A DNA stretch of 64,000 bases from Pseudovibrio sp. M1P-2-3 (GCF_031501865.1 NZ_JARRCW010000001.1:3369001-3433000), one strand, 5' to 3'; counted from the first letter of the stretch, positions 8,811 through 17,375 are shown. Notes: generated by a model from the sequence alone, not told the origin. Made by a program: numbers and translations.

Positions 8811-9800
8811 ATGACGCATCAAGACGCCATGATCGAGATTGGTCTGAATGCCGTCATCGTCTCCGTGGTAAATGCAACGCCATATGTTCTGACAGTTCCT
8901 AAGGAAAGTACTCAGAATGTTAAAGGCCTACCCTCTGGCCCCTTTAATCCACTTCAACATAGAACATTCGAAATTGGCCTGAGAGAGTTTGTTGAAGAGC
9001 AGACAGCTTTGCGCCTTGGTCATGTAGAGCAATTATACACCTTCGGGGATCGAGGCAGACACATGACTTACTCTCCAAATAAACCTCATATGGTATCTGT
9101 TGGCTACCTGGCCCTGACGCGACAAACCCCAGAATCAGACAGGATTCTTTTTGCTCAAGGCGCGCGCTGGCGGTCATGGTATGATTTCTTTCCATGGGAG
9201 GATTGGCGCAATGGAGCCCCATCTCAGGTTGAAAACAATTTGGTTCCGCAGGTAAAAACGTTCTACGAACGAAAGTCTCAAGTTTCCTCTAGAAGCCGTA
9301 TACCTAAACTTGGGGCCAATGAGCAGTTTTCCCTCGCCTTTGGATCAGCTCCAGAAAACTGGGATGAAGAAAGGGTTCTGGATCGCTATGAATTAATGTA
9401 CGGAGCAGGCCTTGTTACCGAGTCAAAGCGGGACGGCCGTTTACCGGAAAATGATAGCAGTGCTCCTCTCGTATTTGGAGAGGACCTCATCATTGACCAT
9501 CGCCGCATGCTGGCAACCGCAGTTTCACGGTTGCGCGCAAAACTTAAGTACAGGCCAGTCGTCTTCGAACTCATGCCCTCGGAGTTTACCTTAACGGACC
9601 TACAGCGTACAGTTGAGGCAATTTCAGGCCATCATCTTCACAAGCAGAACTTCAGGCGCCTTGTTGAATCTGCACAAATTGTGGAGCCCATAGGAAAAAC
9701 ATCTACAACAACGGGTGGAAGGCCGGCGGCTATGTACCGCTTTCGACGGGAAATATTGAAAGAAAGGCCTTCATTGGGACTGCGAGTTGGGCGCTCTTAG
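8811..9800 (+). CDS. nrtR: NrtR-family NAD metabolism transcriptional regulator (Nudix-wHTH)
   Basis: NrtR proteins are repressors of NAD biosynthesis or salvage with a Nudix-like ligand domain fused to a winged helix. The N-terminal domain (residues about 1-170) has a degenerate Nudix box, with REFVEEQTAL in place of the catalytic REUxEExGU, so it probably senses rather than hydrolyses. The C-terminal domain has the family signature FTLTDLQ, then KQNFRRLV, then GRPAAMYRFR. The length of 329 residues is usual for alphaproteobacterial members. The start codon follows GAGGGAAG. It sits 3.7 kb upstream of nadABC, whose leader has two palindromes that could be its operators. The pairing is inference. 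Confidence 0.88.
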   Translation: MTHQDAMIEIGLNAVIVSVVNATPYVLTVPKESTQNVKGLPSGPFNPLQHRTFEIGLREFVEEQTALRLGHVEQLYTFGDRGRHMTYSPNKPHMVSVGYLALTRQTPESDRILFAQGARWRSWYDFFPWEDWRNGAPSQVENNLVPQVKTFYERKSQVSSRSRIPKLGANEQFSLAFGSAPENWDEERVLDRYELMYGAGLVTESKRDGRLPENDSSAPLVFGEDLIIDHRRMLATAVSRLRAKLKYRPVVFELMPSEFTLTDLQRTVEAISGHHLHKQNFRRLVESAQIVEPIGKTSTTTGGRPAAMYRFRREILKERPSLGLRVGRS

Positions 9801-9953
9801 TCTTTATTCACCCCTTTCTATAGTTTAAAAAGCACTCTTTTAATCATATCCATGTTGAGTTTAACACTCTGTCAAGGTTAATAGATCAACTTTGACAGGT
9901 TCCTTACGTATTTGGAAAAGTGTTTAGTATGGTTAATAGGGATATGTAACAGC

Positions 9954-11051
9954 ATGGCTATTGGACAAAGGTTGCGCCTGCTGGTTGTCGATATTATGCC
10001 AAGTTTTCGTATTCAGCTTTTTCTGGAACACAGTCTCTTTTCAGTGTGTCTGGCTGGAATTGGCATATTCGTCAGCGCCCTACCAGTTTCCCTGCAAGAT
10101 ATTCCAGCAATATCTGATGAATACGATTATTCCAAACCGCGGTGGATGCAAATAATAGAAGCCCCTCTGGGGGGACTTTCCTACGATTTGACAGAGCTAA
10201 CTCCTCAATCCAAGCCGGGTGCTCCACCTAAAAAGCAAGCTCAAAGTTTTGAAGATAAAAGCGGCAGCTTCTCCACTGCACGTATCAGTCAAAATAACAT
10301 GGAATTAACCTCTGCTGTCAAAACAACTAGCCTTATCCGCCCAGCTCTGAGGGTGGCACCTACCAGCACTGATGACGCGTCTGCTAACAGGACAAACTCT
10401 ACTGTAATTCCGAAAGCGAAACTAAGGGCTTCAAACCAACCGACTACCACAACGACCGATTTAATTAGTGCTTATGCCCCTAGCCCAAAGAACTTGAATG
10501 ACGCTCCATTCAATGCTCTGTTAAATAGTAGTGCACTCGGTGCTCTGAACGAGATTCCCACACCCAAAGCCAATATGGTCAAGCTTTCTAAAAGTAACCC
10601 TCACTGGTGGTACCACAGCAAGCTTCCCCAAAGCGTCCACAAGAAGAAACAGCAGCAATGTTTGGCCGAGGCAATTTACTTTGAAGCTCAAGGAGAGCCC
10701 TATCGCGGCCAAGTCGCTGTTGCCCAAGTCGTCCTAAACAGAGTTAAAAACCCAACGTATCCCAATACGGTTTGTGATGTCGTCTATCAAAACCAGCACA
10801 AGCGAAATGCCTGCCAGTTCTCCTTTGCCTGCGATGGCAAGGCAGAGACGGTTATAAAGGGAAGAGCGTGGAACCGGGCCAAGGATATCGCTTGGAAGGC
10901 AGCAGAGCAAAACTTGGGTATGGATGTCATCGGTGCCTCAACACATTACCATGCAACATATGTGCGTCCCAATTGGGCTGGTTCAATGCAACGCCTTTAC
11001 CGCGTCGGCCAGCATATTTTTTATAAGACCTACGGTGGAGGTTGGAGCTAA
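9954..11051 (+). CDS. Cell wall hydrolase, SleB/Hydrolase_2 family
   Basis: The last 140 residues form a Hydrolase_2 (SleB-like) domain with the typical start CLAEAIYFEAQGE, then AQVVLNRV, CQFSFACDG and the ending THYHATYVRPNW. Such proteins cleave peptidoglycan, probably as lytic transglycosylases. The N-terminus has one hydrophobic segment (SLFSVCLAGIGIFVSALPV), so the enzyme is probably anchored in the inner membrane with its domain in the periplasm. A long Thr/Ser/Pro-rich linker joins the two. The ATG at 9954 (365 residues) is chosen over a TTG at 9912 because AGGGA lies about 11 bases before it. Confidence 0.85.
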   Translation: MAIGQRLRLLVVDIMPSFRIQLFLEHSLFSVCLAGIGIFVSALPVSLQDIPAISDEYDYSKPRWMQIIEAPLGGLSYDLTELTPQSKPGAPPKKQAQSFEDKSGSFSTARISQNNMELTSAVKTTSLIRPALRVAPTSTDDASANRTNSTVIPKAKLRASNQPTTTTTDLISAYAPSPKNLNDAPFNALLNSSALGALNEIPTPKANMVKLSKSNPHWWYHSKLPQSVHKKKQQQCLAEAIYFEAQGEPYRGQVAVAQVVLNRVKNPTYPNTVCDVVYQNQHKRNACQFSFACDGKAETVIKGRAWNRAKDIAWKAAEQNLGMDVIGASTHYHATYVRPNWAGSMQRLYRVGQHIFYKTYGGGWS

Positions 11052-11174
11052 CCCTCTCTCTCAACAGTAGTAATTTGTAATTCAAGACTTCATCTGCACC
11101 ATCAAACGATCACCCTCTCGCTTGGAAGTTAAAGTGAGTGGGTGAACTCGCAAATATGGTCAGCACATGGAGGC

Positions 11175-12170
11175 CTAATCAACCTCGACAACTAACCTGC
11201 CGCGGATTTTCCCTTGCAAAATTGCTGCTGCTTTTTCTGGAACCTCATCCAGCTGACAGCTTTCAGACAAACTATCGAGCTTATGTAAATCCAGATCACA
11301 AACAAGCCTCTCATAAGCTTGCTCGCGCAAGTGCATTGGCGCATGAACACTGTCAACGCCCAAAAGAGCTACAGAGCGAAGAATGAACGGCAGCATTGAC
11401 GCCTCCAAGCCATATCCTTGCGCAATGCCACAGGCAGCTACAGCTCCACCGTAGTTGGCGCGGGAAATCAAGTTTGCTAGAGTATGGCTGCCCGCAACAT
11501 CAACAGCACCAGCCCAACTTTCTTTCTGGAACGGCTCTCCAGCAAGCCCTATCTCCGAGCGATTTCGAACCTCGTTGGCTCCAAGACCTTTCAAAAATTC
11601 TGTTTCATTTTCCCGACCTGTAAAAGCAATCGTATGGTAACCCAACTTTGAAAGGATGCTCAAAGCCACAGTACCCACACCGCCGGAAGCTCCGGAAACC
11701 GCAACTGGACCTTTGTCAGGACTGATTCCATACTGTTCGAGTGCGAGTACACACAGCATTGCAGTATAACCAGCAGTCCCAATTGCTGCAGCACGCCTTG
11801 CCGAAATTTCTGCAGGACGGCGAACCAACCAATTACTATTGACCCTTGCATAAGACGCATACCCTCCTGTGTGTACCTCACTCAGGCCATAGCCATTCAA
11901 AATCACAGGATCGCCCTCAGAGAACTTTGGGGATGAACTTTGAGCAACCTCACCAATGACATCTATTCCAGGGATCATCGGAAACCTGCGAATAATCGCG
12001 GGGTTATTAGATAATGCCATACCATCTTTATAGTTCACTGTAGTATGGGTGACTTTGACAAGTACATCACCCGCGGAAAGGTCATCAACACGAGTGCTTT
12101 TCCAAGTAGCAGGCATAATTTTACCACTGCTTTCATCCTTTGTAATCCAAAGAGCTTTAAACTGTTCCAC
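11175..12170 (-). CDS. Acrylyl-CoA reductase-like MDR oxidoreductase (AcuI/YhdH family)
   Basis: A 331-residue medium-chain dehydrogenase/reductase of the YhdH/AcuI group. These NADPH enzymes reduce acrylyl-CoA and related compounds, and in marine alphaproteobacteria AcuI handles acrylate from DMSP breakdown. Visible features are the N-terminal TTVNYKDGMAL and GIDVIGEV segments, the Rossmann motif VSGASGGVGTVA near residue 158, and no zinc-binding cysteine pattern. It is transcribed away from nadA, and the two genes share a 372-base intergenic region. No DMSP genes lie next to it, so acrylate specificity is not proven. Confidence 0.88.
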   Translation of the reverse strand: MEQFKALWITKDESSGKIMPATWKSTRVDDLSAGDVLVKVTHTTVNYKDGMALSNNPAIIRRFPMIPGIDVIGEVAQSSSPKFSEGDPVILNGYGLSEVHTGGYASYARVNSNWLVRRPAEISARRAAAIGTAGYTAMLCVLALEQYGISPDKGPVAVSGASGGVGTVALSILSKLGYHTIAFTGRENETEFLKGLGANEVRNRSEIGLAGEPFQKESWAGAVDVAGSHTLANLISRANYGGAVAACGIAQGYGLEASMLPFILRSVALLGVDSVHAPMHLREQAYERLVCDLDLHKLDSLSESCQLDEVPEKAAAILQGKIRGRLVVEVD

Positions 12171-12426
12171 AACTTACTTCCTTACGCGGGCACTTACAAA
12201 AAGACTATTTCCAAGTCATTCAACACATATTACTGACTTCATCTCACTTACATACAAAGGTAAAAATAATCGTCCATTAAGAACAAGCAGTATAAATGGG
12301 ATTAGCCCCCAACTACCGGTGTCTCAGCAAGCCATTGTCTATTTTGAAGAATTTACTTTTCAAGTTGGTATGCTTGAGTTTCTTAGAATTATTGGCACAA
12401 GATTTCTTTTGATTTCCACTTCTAGA

Positions 12427-12455
12427 CCTTATATATGCACTAGTTGAGCATAAGG
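12427..12455. promoter_or_regulatory. Candidate NrtR operator 1 in the nadA leader
   Basis: CCTTAT and ATAAGG (12427-12432 and 12450-12455) form outer inverted arms around a 17-base centre that includes TTGAGC. The right half (TTGAGCATAAGG) repeats exactly at operator 2. A possible sigma-70 promoter (TTGATT about 12409, TATATG about 12432, 17-base spacer) would overlap it. The left arm matches only at its outer 6 bases, so this copy is weaker than the downstream one. The link to NrtR is inferred. Confidence 0.4.
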
Positions 12456-12475
12456 CGGCAAAGGCCGCAATTTTT
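12455..12475 (+). terminator. Weak hairpin with T-run between the two nadA-leader palindromes
   Basis: GCGGC and GCCGC (12455-12459 and 12464-12468, loop AAAG) form a short GC-rich stem followed by AATTTTT. It resembles a weak intrinsic terminator on the plus strand about 70 bases before nadA. It could attenuate transcripts started upstream of it, or be incidental. Confidence 0.3.
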
Positions 12476-12483
12476 ATTAGTCT

Positions 12484-12508
12484 CCTTATACTCATTTTGA
12501 GCATAAGG
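12484..12508. promoter_or_regulatory. Candidate NrtR operator 2 in the nadA leader
   Basis: A 25-base near-perfect palindrome: CCTTATACTCA, a TTT centre, then TGAGCATAAGG. The arms are 11 bases with one mismatch (A against C). It lies 35 bases before the nadA ATG and includes TATACT, which could be a -10 element, so a bound repressor would block initiation. Such A/T-edged palindromes with ACTCA/TGAG cores suit a dimeric winged-helix regulator. With nrtR encoded nearby, NrtR is the natural candidate. Confidence 0.6.
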
Positions 12509-12542
12509 AAGACAGAACTACAGGTTGCCAAAGGAGCGACGC

Positions 12543-13634
12543 ATGACTGCCACACTTGAAAAGGCCACGACATTGCAGAATGGTGTGCCAACGCCGCCGC
12601 TTACTGCAAAAGAGCGGTTTGGTGTTCTGCCACGCCCTGATCTTTCGTACACTGAAGAAGTGGCTCGAGAAACAGCACCTATCTATGAGAAGCTAAAGGA
12701 TTTTATTCCCGCAATTGAGTGGCCTGCGTTAGCTCCTTACATGTATGCAATCAACAAACTAAAGAAGCAGCGTAACGCTGTTATTCTCGCTCATAACTAT
12801 ATGACTCCTGATATTTTCCATGGGGTTGCAGATATTGTTGGTGACAGCTTACAGCTGGCTAAGGAAGCACAAAAAACTGATGCAGAAGTGATCGTGCAAT
12901 GCGGCGTTCATTTTATGGCAGAGACTTCTAAAATTCTCAGTCCAGAAAAAACTGTACTCATACCCGACATGGATGCAGGGTGTTCTCTTGCAGAATCCAT
13001 TACAGGAGCAGATGTACGAAAGCTACGGGAAGAAAACCCGGGCATTCCAATCATCACCTATGTCAACACGTCAGCGGATGTAAAAGCCGAGTGTGATATC
13101 TGCTGCACCTCTTCCAACGCCGTTCAAGTAGTTGAAGCTATGGGGACAGATAGAGTTTTCCTTGTCCCTGACCAGTACCTTGCTGCAAATGTTGGGCGCC
13201 AAACCGACGTGGAGGTTCTTACCTACGCCGGTTCCTGTGAAGTCCACGAGCGCTTCACCGCAGAAGAGCTGCGCGATTACCGGAAAGTTGATCCTGATGT
13301 AAAAATCATAGCTCACCCAGAATGCCCCCCGGAGGTAGTTGACGAGGCTGATTTTGCAGGTTCAACAGCCCATATGATCAACTGGGTTAAGGAAAAGCGC
13401 CCTAAGAAAGTCATGATGATTACCGAGTGCTCCATGGCGGACAACGTTGCCTCGGAAACGCCGGACGTCAATTTCATTAAACCTTGCAACCTATGTCCGC
13501 ATATGAAGAGGATTACATTGAACAAGATTCTCGACAGCCTATTAGATATGTCCGGTGAGGTTATTGTTGATGAAAGCATTGCCGAGCGTGCGCGCGCATC
13601 TGTTGAGCGCATGATCAACCTCAAAACAAACTAA
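12543..13634 (+). CDS. nadA: Quinolinate synthase NadA
   Basis: NadA condenses iminoaspartate with dihydroxyacetone phosphate to quinolinate, the second step of de novo NAD synthesis, using an oxygen-sensitive [4Fe-4S] cluster. The product is 363 residues. The cluster cysteines and active-site segments are visible: [27 protein letters not shown] and CNLCPHM. AGGAG (12531-12535) sits 7 bases before this ATG; a TTG at 12525 in frame is rejected. nadB follows after 118 bases and nadC after that, so the three steps are encoded together. Two palindromes upstream suggest repression by NrtR. Confidence 0.96.
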   Translation: MTATLEKATTLQNGVPTPPLTAKERFGVLPRPDLSYTEEVARETAPIYEKLKDFIPAIEWPALAPYMYAINKLKKQRNAVILAHNYMTPDIFHGVADIVGDSLQLAKEAQKTDAEVIVQCGVHFMAETSKILSPEKTVLIPDMDAGCSLAESITGADVRKLREENPGIPIITYVNTSADVKAECDICCTSSNAVQVVEAMGTDRVFLVPDQYLAANVGRQTDVEVLTYAGSCEVHERFTAEELRDYRKVDPDVKIIAHPECPPEVVDEADFAGSTAHMINWVKEKRPKKVMMITECSMADNVASETPDVNFIKPCNLCPHMKRITLNKILDSLLDMSGEVIVDESIAERARASVERMINLKTN

Positions 13635-13650
13635 TATATTTTCAGGTTAC

Positions 13651-13682
13651 GCAGACTGATTAGTTCAGTATAGTCAGTCTGC
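13651..13682. repeat. Inverted repeat between nadA and nadB
   Basis: GCAGACTGA and TCAGTCTGC form a perfect 9-bp stem around a 14-base loop, in the 118-base gap between nadA and nadB. No T-run follows, so it is not a standard terminator. It may stabilise the nadA mRNA 3' end or be a processing site. Confidence 0.5.
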
Positions 13683-13752
13683 CATCGCCATCTGGTTCGA
13701 TGCACTCTACATGTCGCATAGTTTATTCACCAATTATTGAACTGACCATTCC

Positions 13753-15390
13753 ATGATCAAATCTTCCTCTTCACTCGCCCCTGCTGTGGCTCTGCACGGA
13801 GTTGATGATGTAGTAATTCTGGGAGGTGGTCTTGCAGGCCTCTTCTGTGCGTTAAAACTCGCACCCAGACCTGTTACAATCGTCACGAATGCCCCCGTTG
13901 GCGGCGGAACCTCTTCTTCTTGGGCTCAGGGCGGCATCGCCGCTGCTGTTGCAGAAGGAGACTCCTACGTAAAACACGCAAGAGACACAATGGAAGCCGG
14001 AGACGGCATTTGTCTTCCCAATATCGTGGAGGGCATGACCAAGGAAGCGTCTGAACGCATTCATGACCTTCTGTCCTATGGCGTTCCCTTTGATAAAGAT
14101 CTGGCAGGCAAACTGGAGCTCTCACGAGAGGCCGCTCATTCGGCAAGTCGTATTGTGCGCGTTCGCGGTGATATGGCGGGCAAAGCGATTATGGACGCTT
14201 TGGTGGAAGCCACTCGCAACACACCGTCCATTCGGATCATAGAAGGTTATATCGGCTGTAAGCTGCTCACACATGGACGCTATGTGACCGGTATTACCGC
14301 GCGCCGCCGAGGTGGCACACAGCGCATAAACATTCCGGCTAAAGCCGTTGTTTTGGCGTCCGGCGGTGTTGGGCACCTTTACCGTACGACCACCAACCCA
14401 ATTGAAGCCAATGGCCATGGCATGGCAATGGCCGCACAAGCCGGAGCAATTATCGCGGACGCGGAGTTTGTTCAGTTTCACCCGACCGCTTTGGATGTAA
14501 ACACGGACCCGGCCCCCTTGGCCAGTGAAGCCTTGCGCGGAGAAGGTGCAACGCTTATTGATGGCAGCGGACACCGTATAATGGAAGGGGTCCACCCCGA
14601 CCTAGAATTGGCACCACGTGATGTTGTGGCACGTGCCATACATCGTCAAATAGCTAAAGGTGGCAAGGCCTTTATGGATTGCCGACAGGCAATTGGGGCT
14701 GACTTCAAAACAGCCTTCCCAACTGTCTATGCAGCCTGCAAAGCCGCCGACATTGACCCAATGACAACTCCAATTCCGGTTTGTCCCGCGGCTCACTATC
14801 ACATGGGCGGCGTCTTAACTGATGCCAGCGGCAGAACATCTTTGGACGGTTTATGGGCCGCAGGTGAAGTCGCCTCTACCGGTGCGCATGGGGCCAATAG
14901 GCTTGCATCGAATTCACTTCTAGAAGCTGTAGTTTTTGCCACAAGAATTGCCGAGGATATTCAAGGTCTGATGCCTCATCCCAAAGTTCATCATTGGGCT
15001 GAAATAGATGACCATCAGGACCAAGCTTCGGAAAGAAATCCGGTAGAGCGCTCAGTTGTTGACTTGATCCGCTCAAATATGAGTAAACATGTTGGTGTGG
15101 AGCGAAACGCAGAAGGCTTGCAGGTAACCTTAGCGTTACTGGGTAAAGCAAGTGCCCTATGCCATCGAGAATCCATCCGAAATATGGTAGAAGCCGCAAA
15201 AATAATTACAGCTTCCGCCCTACTTCGGGAAGAAAGTCGTGGCGGCCATTTTCGCTCAGATTTCCCAGAAAAGAAAGAGGCACTCGCCCGTCGTTCCAAC
15301 ATTACTTATAAAACAGTGGCCGAATTGGTTGAAATAGCCATGGAAACCCCTGTTGGTCAAAATGCAATCAAAGGCGAGAAAATCCTATGA
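13753..15390 (+). CDS. nadB: L-aspartate oxidase NadB
   Basis: NadB is the FAD enzyme that oxidises L-aspartate to iminoaspartate, the first step of de novo NAD synthesis, and hands it to NadA. The 545-residue product has the FAD-binding VILGGGLAGLFCAL near the N-terminus, SSSWAQGGIAAA, the active-site REAAHSASRI, EFVQFHPTAL, and the FAD-contact end AAGEVASTGAHGANRLASN. The succinate dehydrogenase-like C-terminal domain is complete. No good ribosome site precedes the ATG. Its stop codon overlaps the nadC ATG by four bases (ATGA), so the two are translationally coupled. Confidence 0.95.
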   Translation: MIKSSSSLAPAVALHGVDDVVILGGGLAGLFCALKLAPRPVTIVTNAPVGGGTSSSWAQGGIAAAVAEGDSYVKHARDTMEAGDGICLPNIVEGMTKEASERIHDLLSYGVPFDKDLAGKLELSREAAHSASRIVRVRGDMAGKAIMDALVEATRNTPSIRIIEGYIGCKLLTHGRYVTGITARRRGGTQRINIPAKAVVLASGGVGHLYRTTTNPIEANGHGMAMAAQAGAIIADAEFVQFHPTALDVNTDPAPLASEALRGEGATLIDGSGHRIMEGVHPDLELAPRDVVARAIHRQIAKGGKAFMDCRQAIGADFKTAFPTVYAACKAADIDPMTTPIPVCPAAHYHMGGVLTDASGRTSLDGLWAAGEVASTGAHGANRLASNSLLEAVVFATRIAEDIQGLMPHPKVHHWAEIDDHQDQASERNPVERSVVDLIRSNMSKHVGVERNAEGLQVTLALLGKASALCHRESIRNMVEAAKIITASALLREESRGGHFRSDFPEKKEALARRSNITYKTVAELVEIAMETPVGQNAIKGEKIL

Positions 15391-16247
15391 CTTCCCCACT
15401 GCCGACACTATCCCCCTTGATGGTTGACGAGGCGGTTAAAGCCGCCCTATTGGAAGACTTGGGCCGAGCCGGTGACATCACCTCACAGGCAACAATTCCC
15501 GCTGATGCACAAGCCAATGCAGTCATTGTTTCCCGACAAAACGGCGTACTATCCGGTTTAGATCTAGCTATTAGCGCATTTGCCCAATGCAGCACTGATT
15601 TCGAATTGGAAATACTAGAGGAAGACGGGAGTACTTTGGTGCCCGGCAGCATCGTCATGCAAATTAAAGGGCCAGCTCAAGCTCTTCTTTCTGCTGAGCG
15701 CGTTGCATTGAACTATCTAGGGCACCTGTCCGGCATCGCAAGCGCTACAAAAAAATTCGCAGATGAAATAGCTCACACCAATTGCAAAGTAGTGTGCACT
15801 CGGAAAACCACACCCGGTTTGCGCGCCTTTGAAAAATACGCCGTTCGTTGCGGCAATGGGGCAAATCACCGCTTTGGTCTGGATGATGCTATTTTGATTA
15901 AAGACAATCATATAGCAGTCGCAGGTGGCATTAAGCTTGCTATTGAACGGGCAAGGTCCTTCGCAGGTCACTTGGTACGCGTTGAAGTGGAAGTAGACAC
16001 TCTAGACCAGATGAAAGATGCGCTGGAAGTATCTCCAGACGTCATCATGCTTGATAATATCGGGCCTGAAATGCTGGCTCAAGCAGTAGAGCTCAACAAA
16101 GGCCGAGCAATCCTAGAAGCATCAGGCGGGGTTAACCTCTCCACTGTCAAGGCTATTGCAGAAAGCGGCGTTGATCTGGTTTCCACTGGCTGGATTACTC
16201 ACTCTGCACCGGTACTTGACCTTGGTCTGGATATCTCAATTGACTAG
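15387..16247 (+). CDS. nadC: Nicotinate-nucleotide diphosphorylase (quinolinate phosphoribosyltransferase) NadC
   Basis: NadC converts quinolinate and PRPP to nicotinate mononucleotide with loss of CO2, completing the nadABC pathway. The 286-residue product has the expected N-terminal segment ALLEDLGRAGDITS, the phosphoribosyl-binding TRKTTPGLRAFEKYAV, KDNHI, and the barrel-end motifs EVEVDTL, MLDNIGPE and EASGGVN. It overlaps the end of nadB by 4 bases. The insertion sequence begins within 50 bases of its stop codon, so any original downstream sequence is displaced. Confidence 0.96.
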   Translation: MTSPLPTLSPLMVDEAVKAALLEDLGRAGDITSQATIPADAQANAVIVSRQNGVLSGLDLAISAFAQCSTDFELEILEEDGSTLVPGSIVMQIKGPAQALLSAERVALNYLGHLSGIASATKKFADEIAHTNCKVVCTRKTTPGLRAFEKYAVRCGNGANHRFGLDDAILIKDNHIAVAGGIKLAIERARSFAGHLVRVEVEVDTLDQMKDALEVSPDVIMLDNIGPEMLAQAVELNKGRAILEASGGVNLSTVKAIAESGVDLVSTGWITHSAPVLDLGLDISID

Positions 16248-16251
16248 GGAC

Positions 16252-16284
16252 TTCGCCGAAAGGTGATTTCCGTTCTTCGGCGAA
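16252..16284. terminator. Inverted repeat just after nadC
   Basis: TTCGCCGAA and TTCGGCGAA form a perfect 9-bp stem starting 5 bases after the nadC stop. There is no T-run directly after it. This may be the remains of the native nadC terminator, cut off from its U-tract by the nearby insertion, or simply a 3'-stabilising hairpin. Confidence 0.5.
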
Positions 16285-16295
16285 ATGGGCGATTA

Positions 16296-16306
16296 AAGCA
16301 ATGAAG
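16296..16306 (+). repeat. Left terminal inverted repeat of the IS630-family element
   Basis: AAGCAATGAAG, directly preceded by TA, matches the inverse of the right end (AAGCAATGAGG) at 10 of 11 bases. IS630 elements insert at TA and duplicate it. The positions give an element of a size normal for the family. Confidence 0.55.
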
Positions 16307-16361
16307 TCCCGTAGACAATGTCTGCTTCAACTGCTCAAAATCCAATGCAAATAAATCCTAC

Positions 16362-16392
16362 AAAAAAGGCGCCTATAGCAGGCGCCTTTTTT
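16362..16392. terminator. Bidirectional intrinsic terminator
   Basis: A strong symmetric hairpin: A6-GGCGCC, loop TATAGCA, GGCGCC-T6. It can end transcription from both directions, both nadABC read-through (plus) and the transposase mRNA (minus). With the ends proposed here it lies inside the insertion sequence, downstream of the transposase. Confidence 0.85.
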
Positions 16393-16416
16393 AATGCAAT
16401 CTATAGTCTTGAGCCT

Positions 16417-17022
16417 TTATACTGAAACATATCCAGCTGCCTTGAAGTAATTCCAACACTCTTGGGGTGTGAACAGATCGCATATGTCACCCAGAGCCTT
16501 TATCAAGGTCTCAAAGGTTCTGGCTTTCATTCTGCGTAGGTGTGCTTTGAGCTTGGAAAACGCCATTTCGATAGGATTGAGATCAGGAGAATAGGGCGGC
16601 AGAAAAAGGAACCAACACCCGCTTTGTCTGAGGGCCCTTGCGGCTTCTGGAACTTTGTGTGTGGACAGGTTATCCAGAATGACCACCGTTTTAGGGTGCA
16701 AGCATGGAGCCAGTTGTGTCGTGATATAAGTGGTGAATGCCTTGCCATTCATGGCCCCGTCCAGAACCCAGGGCGCAATGAGTCCCTCGTGGGTCAAACC
16801 GGCGATAAAGGTCTGGTTCTGCCAGCGTCCAAACGGCGCTGTGTCAAGGGCTCGTTCCCCTTTAAAGGCTCGGCCTCGCAGCCGGGTTAAATTCGTTTTA
16901 ACACTGGTTTCATCGAGAAACACCAGTCTCTCAGGCAGATCACGCATTATAGGCTGACGGGTGTGGCGCCATTCATCTCTGGCATTTTGTACATGGAGTT
17001 TGCCACGCTCGGTTGCCACCAA
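16417..17022 (-). CDS. IS630-family transposase, OrfB (DDE catalytic part)
   Basis: This frame encodes the catalytic half of the transposase. The DDE triad is visible as FLDETS (first Asp, near residue 36), [11 protein letters not shown] (second Asp) and [17 protein letters not shown] (Glu), typical of the IS630 DDE_3 domain. The nominal ATG gives MVATERGK, but the domain really begins upstream, in the frame reached by a -1 shift from OrfA at the A8 run (17026-17033), giving [13 protein letters not shown]. It is therefore best read as the second half of an OrfAB fusion of about 319 residues. Confidence 0.88.
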   Translation of the reverse strand: MVATERGKLHVQNARDEWRHTRQPIMRDLPERLVFLDETSVKTNLTRLRGRAFKGERALDTAPFGRWQNQTFIAGLTHEGLIAPWVLDGAMNGKAFTTYITTQLAPCLHPKTVVILDNLSTHKVPEAARALRQSGCWFLFLPPYSPDLNPIEMAFSKLKAHLRRMKARTFETLIKALGDICDLFTPQECWNYFKAAGYVSV

Positions 17023-17375
17023 CGATTTTTTTTATAGGTGTAGCCAAGACGGCGCAAAGCCTTGGAGACGGAAGTATGGTGAACCCTCACTCCCTCAGCC
17101 ATGAAAAGTGCATCACATAACTCCATCAACGTGATATCTCCGTCTTGATTGACCAGCTCGCGCAAGAAGGAGAGGTAGGGCTCCAATTTTCCGCCTCCCT
17201 TTGGGCGCCCTGTCCTGACCGGGATTAAACTCTGCCCCTCCCGAACTTTACGGGCCAAGCGAGATCCTGATGCTGGAGAGATCAGCAGGCGGCGTGCTGC
17301 TTCACGCCCGCTCATCCCGGATAAAATGAGCCTTTTAAAGCGAAGGCGTAAATCAAGTGAAAGTGGCCGGCCCAT
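16947..17375 (-). CDS. IS630-family transposase, OrfA (DNA-binding part)
   Basis: OrfA encodes the helix-turn-helix half of the transposase: [13 protein letters not shown], then [21 protein letters not shown], then GRPKGGGK between two helical subdomains, ending in the winged part RLGYTYKK. Translation in this frame runs past the A8 stretch into an unrelated tail (NRWWQPS...), which is the normal product without frameshifting. A -1 shift on AAAAAAAA joins it to OrfB. The ATG follows GGGAGGAGATCAC, a strong ribosome site. Confidence 0.85.
   Translation of the reverse strand: MGRPLSLDLRLRFKRLILSGMSGREAARRLLISPASGSRLARKVREGQSLIPVRTGRPKGGGKLEPYLSFLRELVNQDGDITLMELCDALFMAEGVRVHHTSVSKALRRLGYTYKKNRWWQPSVANSMYKMPEMNGATPVSL

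Noticed and set aside
12045-12447. Plus-strand frames between the AcuI-like gene and nadA
   Set aside because: They are antisense to the AcuI-like gene start and run through the nadA control region, with poor starts and no motifs.
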